Shown one piece after another: positions 5,202 through 12,193 of a DNA stretch of 24,402 nucleotides (position 1 is the first letter of the stretch; each line of letters starts with the position of its first letter). Origin of the DNA: a virus; the IMG/VR virus record IMGVR_UViG_3300030104_002934, positions 646 to 25,047 of that record; one strand, 5' to 3'. A model generated the notes under the pieces. That model was not told where the DNA came from. It did no database searches and saw nothing but the letters and a program-made list of their open reading frames with translations. Both the position numbers and the translations under genes were made by a program.

Positions 5202-7631
5202 ATGGCAGAGTCTGTTATAAATAATTATTTCCCTAGTCAAGTTGTAAGTGACGCTGAAAAGTTGAGTTATGACTACGGTTTAAAAGTAGCTAAGGCTATT
5301 GAGTCTGAGTGGTTCTATAAAGATCGTGGACACACTAGGTACACTACTACACAAAACAATTTCCACAATTTGAGATTATACGCTAGCGGGAATCAATCTA
5401 TAAGAAAATATAAAGATGAGTTATCTATAAACGGTGATTTGTCATATCTTAATTTAGATTGGACTCCAGTTCCAATTATACCTAAATTTGTAGATATAGT
5501 AGTTAATGGTATTGCAGAAAGAATGTACGATGTAAAAGCTTATTCACAAGATCCTTATGGTGTAGCTAAAAGAACAGAATACATGGAATCTATACTTGGG
5601 GACATGCAAACGCGAGAAATGAATGATTTCGCTCAACAAGCATTTGGTGTTAATTTGTACGAAAACGATCCAGAGACACTACCAGAGTCACAAGAAGAAT
5701 TAGAACTACATATGCAATTGACTTATAAACAGTCTATTGAAATAGCTGAAGAGCAAGCTATAAACGTTTTGATGGATGGAAATAACTATGAGTTAATAAA
5801 GAAAAGATTTTATAGAGATTTAACAGTACTAGGTATTGGTGCTGTAAAAACAGGGTTTAATACTTCGGAAGGAGTAGTTATAGATTATGTTGATCCAGCT
5901 GATTTAGTGTATTCTTACACTGATTCTCCTTATTTTGACGATATATATTATGTAGGAGAAGTTAAAACTATTCCGGTGAATGAATTAGCTAAACAATTTC
6001 CGCATTTAACACATGGTGACTTAGAAGACATAGTAAAAACAAAATCTATGTATACTAACAATTATCATCATGGTAGTAGTACTTCTAGAGAAATAGATAA
6101 TAATTCTGTTCAAATACTTTATTTTAATTTTAAAAGTTACATGAATGAGGTATATAAGATGAAGGAAACTGGATCTGGAGCTTTAAAAGCAATAGAAAAA
6201 GATGACACGTTTAATCCGCCTGCTGATAAAGAAGGTGGATACGAAAAATTACATAGATCTATAGAGTGTCTTTATGAAGGAGCTATAGTTCTTGGTACAG
6301 AAAAATTACTTAAATGGGAAATGGCAAAAAATATGTTACGTCCTAAAAGTGATTTTACTAAAGTAAAAATGAATTATTCTATAGTAGCACCTAGGATGTA
6401 CAAGGGAAAAATAGAGTCTTTAGTACAACGTATTACAGGATTCGCGGATATGATTCAACTAACTCATTTAAAACTACAGCAAGTGATGTCGCGTATGGTA
6501 CCTGATGGTGTGTATCTAGACGCTGATGGGCTTGCTGAAGTAGATTTAGGTAATGGCACAAACTACAATCCACAAGAAGCTTTAAACATGTTTTTCCAAA
6601 CAGGTAGTGTTATAGGTAGATCATTTACTAGCGATGGCGATATGAATCCTGGTAAAGTACCTATTCAAGAAATAACTTCTGGTAGCGGTGGTAATAAAAT
6701 GCAAGCTCTTATAGGTAATTATAATTATTACTTACAGATGATTAGAGATGTAACTGGATTAAACGAAGCTAGAGATGGTAGTACACCAGATGAAAGAGCT
6801 TTAGTAGGTGTTCAAAAAATGGCAGCAGCTAATTCAAACACAGCAACAAGACATATATTAAACGCTGGATTATTTTTAACAGCAGAAACAGCTGAGTGTT
6901 TGTCTTTAAGAATATCTGATATTATAGAGTATTCACCAACAAAAGATGCTTTTATACAAGCTATAGGAGTTCACAATGTAGCCACGTTAGAAGAAATTTC
7001 TGATTTACATTTATATGATTTTGGTATATTTATTGAGTTAGAACCAGACGAAGAGCAAAAAGCTATGCTTGAAAACAATATTCAAATGTCTTTACAGCAA
7101 CAAAGTATAAACTTAGAAGACGCTATAGATGTTAGACAAATAAACAACGTAAAACTAGCTAATCAAGTTTTAAAATTACGTAGAAAGAAAAAAGCTGAGC
7201 AAGATCAAATAATCGCTCAACAAAATATTCAGGCACAAGCTCAAGCTAATATGGAAACACAACAAGCTGCTGCTCAATTAGAAGTTCAAAAACAACAAGC
7301 ATTATCTCAAGCAGAAGCTCAATTAGAGCAAATGAAAGCTCAAATGGAGTCTCAAAAACTACAACAAGAAGCACAAATAAAAGCACAGTTAATGGAATTA
7401 GAATTTCAATATAACATGCAGTTAAGAGGTACTGAAGCTGAAATGTCTAAACAAAAAGATAAAGAAAAAGAAGATCGTAAAGACGAAAGAACTAGAATAC
7501 AAGCTAGTCAACAATCCGAACTTATAGAACAAAGAAAAGGTAACCAGCCACCTAAAAAATTTGAATCATCTGGTAACGATGTTTTAGGTGGAGAAAACAT
7601 TGGTGATATGTCTATGTTTGGACCTAGATAA
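5202..7631 (+). CDS. Portal protein
   Basis: This 809-residue protein is expected to form the dodecameric ring at one capsid corner through which DNA enters and leaves. The N-terminal two thirds is a mixed domain with a typical portal-like core (PVPIIPKFVDIVVNGIAERM near 87-106, LIQRITGF-type helices in the middle, and VTGLNEARDGSTPDERALVG around residue 520). The last 190 residues are very rich in Gln and Ala and read as a long coiled coil (such as AQAQANMETQQAAAQLEVQ) ending in a disordered tail, as in the barrel or crown of large podoviral portals. It follows the large terminase by three bases and precedes the scaffold candidate and capsid gene, the usual order of a head module. A length near 800 residues matches crAss-like and marine flavophage portals. 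Confidence 0.9.
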   Translation: MAESVINNYFPSQVVSDAEKLSYDYGLKVAKAIESEWFYKDRGHTRYTTTQNNFHNLRLYASGNQSIRKYKDELSINGDLSYLNLDWTPVPIIPKFVDIVVNGIAERMYDVKAYSQDPYGVAKRTEYMESILGDMQTREMNDFAQQAFGVNLYENDPETLPESQEELELHMQLTYKQSIEIAEEQAINVLMDGNNYELIKKRFYRDLTVLGIGAVKTGFNTSEGVVIDYVDPADLVYSYTDSPYFDDIYYVGEVKTIPVNELAKQFPHLTHGDLEDIVKTKSMYTNNYHHGSSTSREIDNNSVQILYFNFKSYMNEVYKMKETGSGALKAIEKDDTFNPPADKEGGYEKLHRSIECLYEGAIVLGTEKLLKWEMAKNMLRPKSDFTKVKMNYSIVAPRMYKGKIESLVQRITGFADMIQLTHLKLQQVMSRMVPDGVYLDADGLAEVDLGNGTNYNPQEALNMFFQTGSVIGRSFTSDGDMNPGKVPIQEITSGSGGNKMQALIGNYNYYLQMIRDVTGLNEARDGSTPDERALVGVQKMAAANSNTATRHILNAGLFLTAETAECLSLRISDIIEYSPTKDAFIQAIGVHNVATLEEISDLHLYDFGIFIELEPDEEQKAMLENNIQMSLQQQSINLEDAIDVRQINNVKLANQVLKLRRKKKAEQDQIIAQQNIQAQAQANMETQQAAAQLEVQKQQALSQAEAQLEQMKAQMESQKLQQEAQIKAQLMELEFQYNMQLRGTEAEMSKQKDKEKEDRKDERTRIQASQQSELIEQRKGNQPPKKFESSGNDVLGGENIGDMSMFGPR

Positions 7632-7660
7632 AAAATTATTAATTATTATTATATTATATT
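7632..7660 (+). promoter_or_regulatory. G/C-free leader before the scaffold gene
   Basis: These 29 bases between the portal stop and the scaffold ATG contain only A and T. They end in ATTATATTATATT directly before ATGGCAAAAAA. A leader of the same length and the same ending lies before the gene at 10450. Such A/T leaders commonly replace Shine-Dalgarno sequences in Bacteroidota, so a role in translation initiation is likely. A promoter is possible but not shown. Confidence 0.4.
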
Positions 7661-8878
7661 ATGGCAAAAAAGAAAAAAGAACAGGTAACTGAAGAAGTTA
7701 CTAAAGAACAAGTTGACAACAAGGTAGAAGAAACAAAACCTGAAATTGATTTGAATAAATTTGAAAGTAAAGATGACGATAGTGTTATCAAGGTAGATTT
7801 AAGTAAAAAACCAGAAGAAATAAATGAAACCAAAGAAGAAGTTGTTGAAGATAACACTAACGACGAAGGAGTGGTTGAACTCGTTGAAGATGCCGACACC
7901 TCAGAAAAACAAGAAGAAGTACAACCGGAAGCAGAAACACAAGAAACTACAATTTTAGAAGAAATAACTGAAGAAGAAGTTAAAGAAGAAGTTGAAGAAC
8001 TAACTGAACAAGTTGAAGAAGCAGTTGCGGAAGCTGAGGCTACTGGTAAAGAACTTCCTGAAAACATTCAGAAACTAATGCAGTTTATGGAGGAAACTGG
8101 TGGTGATTTAGAGGATTACGTTAATTTAAACCAAGATTATAGTAAACTAGATAATCACACTTTACTTAAAGAATACTACAAACAAACAAAACCTCATCTA
8201 GATAACGAAGAAATAGATTTTATGATGGAAGACTATTTTTCTTATGACGAAGAGATAGATGATAGTGTAGACATTAAAAGAAAAAAATTAGCCATGAAGG
8301 AGCAAGTTGCTCAGGCAAGGCAACACTTGGACAGTGCAAAGTCCAAATATTACGAAGATATTAAATATGGTTCTAAGCTCACTGGTGAGCAACAGAAAGC
8401 AGTTGATTTCTTCAATAGATACAACAAAGAATCAAAAGAACAGCAAGAAGTAGCAGAAAAGCAACACAAGACATTTTTAAATAAAACTAATCAGTTATTC
8501 AACAAAAATTTCAAAGGTTTTGAATATGAAGTTGGAGATAAAAAGTTTAGATTTAATGTTAAAGACTCAGACGCAGTAAAAGGTACTCAAAGCGACATTA
8601 ATAATTTTGTCAAGAAGTTCTTGAATAAAAACAATGAAATGGAAGACGCTAAAGGTTATCATAAGTCAATATACACTGCTATGAATGCTGATAAAATTGC
8701 TAGTCACTTTTACGAACAAGGTAAGGCTGACGCTTTAAAAAATAGCGTAGCTAAATCTAAAAACATTAGTATGGATCCACGACAACAACATAGTGGTGAG
8801 ATTGATGCTGGTGGTATAAAAGTAAGAGTACTTGGTGAAAATTCTAATGATTTCAAATTCAAAATTAAAAATAAATAA
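7661..8878 (+). CDS. Candidate capsid scaffolding protein
   Basis: This 405-residue, strongly charged protein lies between the portal and the major capsid genes, the standard place for a scaffold. The first 140 residues are Lys-rich for about 12 positions (MAKKKKEQVTEEVTKEQV) and then highly acidic (for example EEITEEEVKEEVEELTEQVE), and are probably disordered. The centre and C-terminal half (about 145-345) are helical, with coiled-coil character around KEQVAQARQHLDSAKSKYYE. The protein ends in a small basic segment, FKFKIKNK, of the sort that often contacts the capsid shell. No enzymatic motif is seen. A scaffold role is inferred from position and composition only. The alternative is an internal virion protein. 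Confidence 0.65.
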   Translation: MAKKKKEQVTEEVTKEQVDNKVEETKPEIDLNKFESKDDDSVIKVDLSKKPEEINETKEEVVEDNTNDEGVVELVEDADTSEKQEEVQPEAETQETTILEEITEEEVKEEVEELTEQVEEAVAEAEATGKELPENIQKLMQFMEETGGDLEDYVNLNQDYSKLDNHTLLKEYYKQTKPHLDNEEIDFMMEDYFSYDEEIDDSVDIKRKKLAMKEQVAQARQHLDSAKSKYYEDIKYGSKLTGEQQKAVDFFNRYNKESKEQQEVAEKQHKTFLNKTNQLFNKNFKGFEYEVGDKKFRFNVKDSDAVKGTQSDINNFVKKFLNKNNEMEDAKGYHKSIYTAMNADKIASHFYEQGKADALKNSVAKSKNISMDPRQQHSGEIDAGGIKVRVLGENSNDFKFKIKNK

Positions 8879-8898
8879 CAATTTAAAATTACAAAATT

Positions 8899-10377
8899 AT
8901 GGCAATTACACCCGGAGGTAGTTTAAATAGTGTTCCAGCTTCACAAAGGCAAACACTATCTTCAAACTACATAGATTTTACGGCATCTGGCACAGCTGGA
9001 TGGGCACAACAATATCTGCCTGACTTAATGGAAAAAGAAGCTGAGGTTTTTGGAAACAGAACAATATCAGGATTTTTAGCACAAGTTGGAGCAGAAGAGG
9101 CGATGTCCTCGGACCAAGTTATTTGGTCAGAACAAGGTAGATTACATCTATCATATAAAGGTACGGTTAACACTGGTACTGGAGCACTTTCAATTACTCA
9201 TGATATTGATGACGTTGCGTTAACTACAACTCACGGTATTAGAAGAAACGATATTGTTATTGTAGCTACGGCTGAAGGTACTATCAAATGTTTAGTTACT
9301 GACGGCTTTGTATCTACAGCGGATATAGTTACCGTTAAACCTTACGAAGTTGAAAATATCGATGATTCTTCAACGTTCTCAACTGCATCAGCTGCGGCTT
9401 GTACGGTATTAGTTATAGGTTCTGAATGGGCAAAAGGAGTTAATGGTCAAGGTAGCGCTGCTTCTGATGAAGCAAAAGCTGTTAAACCAACTCACACTTC
9501 ATTTACAAACAAACCAATCATAATGAAAGATTACTATGAGATTTCTGGATCTGATGCGTCTCAAATTGGTTGGGTTGAAATCACTGGTGAAGATGGTCAA
9601 AATGGATATCTTTGGTACTTAAAAGCTGAAGGTGATACTAGATCAAGGTTTACTGATTATTTAGAGATGACTATGATGGAAGCTGTTAAAGGTGTTGATG
9701 TGGCTAATGACGTAGTTGAAGATTTACTTGGATCAGGTGGAGCTACTCACGGTACTGAAGGTTTGTTTGCTGCTGTTGAAACAAGAGGTAACATTACTTC
9801 TGGTATCACTGGAGTTAACGCTGCTACTGATTTAGCTGAATTTGACGCTATCTTAGCTGAGTTCGACAACCAAGGAGCTATTGAAGAAAATATGATGTTT
9901 GTTAACAGAGCAACTGCTCTAGCAATAGATGACATGTTAGCTTCTATGAATTCTTACGGAGCTGGTGGTACTTCTTATGGAGTTTTTAACAACTCTGAAG
10001 ACATGGCGTTAAACCTAGGTTTCTCTGGATTTAGAAGAGGTTCTTATGACTTTTATAAGTCTGATATGAAATACTTAAACGACAAGTCAACTAGAGGTGG
10101 TATCAACGCTAGAAATACTGTTTCTCCAGTTAGAGGAATATTTATTCCAGCTGGTGTATCTTCAGTTTACGACCAAGCATTAGGTAAAAACCTTAAACGT
10201 CCTTTCTTACATGTTAGATATAGAGCTTCTCAAATGGAAGACAGAAAGATGAAAACGTGGATTACAGGTTCAGTTGGTGGAAACGTTACATCTGATTTAG
10301 ATGCAATGCAAGTAAACTACTTATCTGAAAGATGTTTAATTACTCAAGGTGCTAACAATTTCATGATGATGAAATAA
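8899..10377 (+). CDS. Major capsid protein
   Basis: This 492-residue protein is of the HK97-fold type used by crAss-like and related Bacteroidota phages. A short Ser/Gly/Ala-rich N-arm is followed by FTASGTAGWAQQYLPDLMEK and a capsid-like segment, TISGFLAQVGAEEAMSSDQV. An inserted beta-strand domain lies at about 90-180 (IRRNDIVIVATAEG, IVTVKPYEVE). The core then reads IIMKDYYEISGSDASQIGWV and GYLWYLKAEGDTRSRFTDYL, the conserved-looking spine-helix region. The C-terminal half has a conserved NTVSPVRGIFIPAG strand and ends in MMMK. Codon choice is richer in C-ending codons than in the flanking genes, as expected for a very highly expressed gene. A strong terminator follows within 12 bases of the stop, so the message level can be separated from the downstream genes. 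Confidence 0.9.
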   Translation: MAITPGGSLNSVPASQRQTLSSNYIDFTASGTAGWAQQYLPDLMEKEAEVFGNRTISGFLAQVGAEEAMSSDQVIWSEQGRLHLSYKGTVNTGTGALSITHDIDDVALTTTHGIRRNDIVIVATAEGTIKCLVTDGFVSTADIVTVKPYEVENIDDSSTFSTASAAACTVLVIGSEWAKGVNGQGSAASDEAKAVKPTHTSFTNKPIIMKDYYEISGSDASQIGWVEITGEDGQNGYLWYLKAEGDTRSRFTDYLEMTMMEAVKGVDVANDVVEDLLGSGGATHGTEGLFAAVETRGNITSGITGVNAATDLAEFDAILAEFDNQGAIEENMMFVNRATALAIDDMLASMNSYGAGGTSYGVFNNSEDMALNLGFSGFRRGSYDFYKSDMKYLNDKSTRGGINARNTVSPVRGIFIPAGVSSVYDQALGKNLKRPFLHVRYRASQMEDRKMKTWITGSVGGNVTSDLDAMQVNYLSERCLITQGANNFMMMK

Positions 10378-10388
10378 GCACAACACTT

Positions 10389-10425
10389 TAAAAAGTCGGG
10401 GCTTCGGCCTCGACCTTTTATTTTT
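10389..10425 (+). terminator. Strong intrinsic terminator after the capsid gene
   Basis: An 8-bp GC-rich stem, GTCGGGGC / GCCTCGAC with one G-U pair (10395-10402 with 10407-10414), is closed by a TTCG loop (10403-10406), the very stable UUCG tetraloop. It is preceded by AAAAA and followed by CTTTTATTTTT, so it has the poly-U tail needed for factor-independent termination. It lies 18 bases after the capsid stop (TAA 10375-10377) and is a very clear terminator for the + strand. The A-tract on the left also pairs with the U-tract, so the element may have a weaker effect on the opposite strand. Confidence 0.9.
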
Positions 10426-10449
10426 ATTAATTTTATTATATATTATATT
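10421..10449 (+). promoter_or_regulatory. G/C-free leader before the gene at 10450
   Basis: These 29 bases of only A and T follow the terminator and end in ATTATATATTATATT before ATGGCAAAAAA. This is nearly the same as the leader before the scaffold gene at 7661. Since it follows a terminator, it may also hold a start point for transcription, but no promoter consensus can be read in such simple sequence. Confidence 0.4.
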
Positions 10450-11274
10450 ATGGCAAAAAAACAAAAAAACACAGAAGTGGAATCAACTCCACAAGTTGTA
10501 GAACAAATAAAAGTTGAAACATCGGTTATGGAAACTCCAAAACCAAAAAAAGACACTTGGGAAATAAAAGATAGAACGTATTTTTTAAATGATAAAAGAA
10601 AACCTCTTTCTTACATTATTAAATCTGCAAACGTTTATTGGTTTGATAAAGACAAAGGTTATGAGAGAGAAATAAAATACTGTGAGAACCAACAAAGTTG
10701 TTTTGTAGACGAGATGAAGGGTGATCAAAGAATGTCTCATATTATTTTTAGAGGCGGATCTTTAGTTGTACCAAAAGAAAAGACAGTATTACAAAAATTC
10801 TTATCTTTATATCACCCACATAGAAATAAGTTATACCGTGAATGGCAACCTGAAGTTAAAGCTTCTTACGAAGTTGATTTTATAGAAATGGAAATTGAAG
10901 CTTTAAACGCGGCTCAAGCTCTAGATATAGATATGGTAGAGGCTGTTATGAGAGTTGAGATTGGTTCTAAAGTATCAGAGATGAGCTCTAAGGAACTTAA
11001 AAGAGATTTACTATTATACGCTAAGAAAAACCCAGGTTTGTTCTTAGAATTAGTAAACGATGAAAACGTTGTTCTTAGAAACTTTGGTATCAAAGCAACA
11101 GAAATGGGGATATTAAAATTATCTTCTGATCAAAGAACTTTTTCGTGGGGATCTAACGATAGAAAACTATGTACGGTTCCATTTGATGAACATCCATATT
11201 CAGCTTTAGCCGCTTGGTTTAAAACTGATGAAGGCATGGAGATTTACTCCAATATAGAAAAAAGATTAAATTAA
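10450..11274 (+). CDS. Phage protein of unknown function after the capsid gene
   Basis: This is a 274-residue protein. Residues 1-35 are Lys/Glu-rich and probably disordered (MAKKQKNTEVESTPQVVEQI). The core contains WEIKDRTYFLNDKRKPLSYI, a segment ending QQSCFVDEMKGDQRMSHIIF, and a helix-rich middle (IEALNAAQALDIDMVEAVMR). It ends with a conserved-looking block, ILKLSSDQRTFSWGSNDRKL and then VPFDEHPYSALAAWFKTDEG. I have seen this end block in related marine phages, where it has no function that I know. Its place after the capsid gene would suit a head-completion, decoration or DNA-related role. It begins after the capsid terminator and is followed by a GC-rich stem-loop, so it may be regulated separately from its neighbours. 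Confidence 0.8.
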   Translation: MAKKQKNTEVESTPQVVEQIKVETSVMETPKPKKDTWEIKDRTYFLNDKRKPLSYIIKSANVYWFDKDKGYEREIKYCENQQSCFVDEMKGDQRMSHIIFRGGSLVVPKEKTVLQKFLSLYHPHRNKLYREWQPEVKASYEVDFIEMEIEALNAAQALDIDMVEAVMRVEIGSKVSEMSSKELKRDLLLYAKKNPGLFLELVNDENVVLRNFGIKATEMGILKLSSDQRTFSWGSNDRKLCTVPFDEHPYSALAAWFKTDEGMEIYSNIEKRLN

Positions 11275-11280
11275 TCTAAC

Positions 11281-11318
11281 TGTAGAGCGGTCGCCCTACG
11301 GGGCGATCGTAAACTACA
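11281..11318 (+). other. GC-rich stem-loop with UACG loop, no poly-U tail
   Basis: A 9-bp stem, CGGTCGCCC / GGGCGATCG (11288-11296 with 11301-11309), carries one G-U pair and is closed by a TACG loop of the stable UNCG type. It is surrounded by an outer 5-bp helix, TGTAG (11281-11285) with CTACA (11314-11318). It lies between the stop of the 274-residue gene and the ATG at 11330. No U-run follows on either side, so it is not a normal intrinsic terminator. It could protect or process the message, or act on the following gene's translation. The GC content contrasts sharply with the AT-rich surroundings. Confidence 0.8.
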
Positions 11319-11329
11319 AATTAAATTAT

Positions 11330-11485
11330 ATGGAAAAATCTAAAGGCTTAGGTGATACAATAGAAAAAATAACAACTGCAACTGGAATAAAGAAATTTGT
11401 ACACAAAGTAGCGGGAGACGATTGTGGTTGTAATAAAAGAAAACAAACGTTAAATAAGGTCTTCCCTTATAAAAATAAAAAATAA
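11330..11485 (+). CDS. Short Cys-containing protein, 51 residues
   Basis: A 51-codon gene from ATG at 11330 to TAA at 11483-11485 reads MEKSKGLGDTIEKITTATGI, then KKFVHKVAGDDCGCNKRKQT and a C-terminal LNKVFPYKNKK. The next gene starts on the very next base. The pattern GLGDTIExxTxATGIKKxV, then DCGCxxRKxxLNKxFPY, is familiar to me from Bacteroidota phages, including gut types. CGC beside basic residues suggests metal binding or a redox-active site, but two cysteines do not make a complete zinc site on their own. An A/T leader (AAATTAAATTAT) precedes the start and there is no Shine-Dalgarno. It lies in the gap between the longer genes that flank it and is easily missed because of its size. No function is known to me. 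Confidence 0.8.
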   Translation: MEKSKGLGDTIEKITTATGIKKFVHKVAGDDCGCNKRKQTLNKVFPYKNKK

Positions 11486-12190
11486 ATGGTAAATATAGAT
11501 ACGGTATATCAAAGAGTTTTAGCGTTAGCTAATAAAGAGCAAAGAGGATATATAACTCCTCAGGAGTTTAACTTATTTGCTAACCAAGCACAACTTGATA
11601 TTTTTGAGCAATATTTTTACGATATAAATCAATTCGGTAGAATACCTGGTAACGACACTGAATATTCAGATATGTTAAATTATTTAGAAGAAAAAATTAG
11701 TATTTTTGAAGACGAAAAAAATGTTAATAAAAATACAACTGGAACGTTTTACAATATAAGTAATAGCATAGGTAGTTCTTTATATAAAATAGGTAGTATT
11801 ACATACAATGGATATGTTTGTGAAAAAGTTAACGCAAATCATATTCATACAATTAATAGATCACCTCTTTTAAAACCAAGATCTTATAGTCCAATATACA
11901 CGTTAAAAGAAAGTAAAAACAAACTTTACTTATATCCAGAGAGTCTTGAAGATCCAATACTAGTTAATTATATTAGAAAACCAGAAAAAGCAAATTGGAG
12001 TAGTTATACTTTATCGGGTTCACAACTTTACGACTCAACAAATAGTGTAGATTTTGAACTACATCCATCTGAAGAAACAAAATTAGTTATTAAAATATTA
12101 AGTTTAGCTGGTATAACTTTAAAAGATCCCGCGTTATATCAAATAGCAGGAACAGAAGATAACAAGAATATTCAACAAGAAAAACAATAA
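11486..12190 (+). CDS. Neck ring / head-tail connector protein (R1-like)
   Basis: This 234-residue protein has a characteristic start: MVNIDTVYQRVLALANKEQR followed by GYITPQEFNLFANQAQLDIF and then EQYFYDINQ. A conserved-looking N-terminus of this kind is what I remember for the first ring/connector protein of crAss-like and marine flavophage tails. The rest is a mixed alpha/beta domain ending in a Gln/Asn-rich tail. It lies just after the head block and directly before a tail-tube adaptor gene (three-base gap), in the usual order from head outward. The assignment is by family resemblance and order. Alternatives within the neck would be an adaptor or head-completion protein. Confidence 0.7.
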   Translation: MVNIDTVYQRVLALANKEQRGYITPQEFNLFANQAQLDIFEQYFYDINQFGRIPGNDTEYSDMLNYLEEKISIFEDEKNVNKNTTGTFYNISNSIGSSLYKIGSITYNGYVCEKVNANHIHTINRSPLLKPRSYSPIYTLKESKNKLYLYPESLEDPILVNYIRKPEKANWSSYTLSGSQLYDSTNSVDFELHPSEETKLVIKILSLAGITLKDPALYQIAGTEDNKNIQQEKQ

Positions 12191-12193
12191 TAA

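Noticed and set aside
7654-8067. Reverse-strand open frame of 137 codons opposite the scaffold gene
   Set aside because: It is a Ser-rich shadow of the Glu/Lys-rich scaffold sequence (GAA and GAG read backwards as TTC and CTC), with no start context and no other support.
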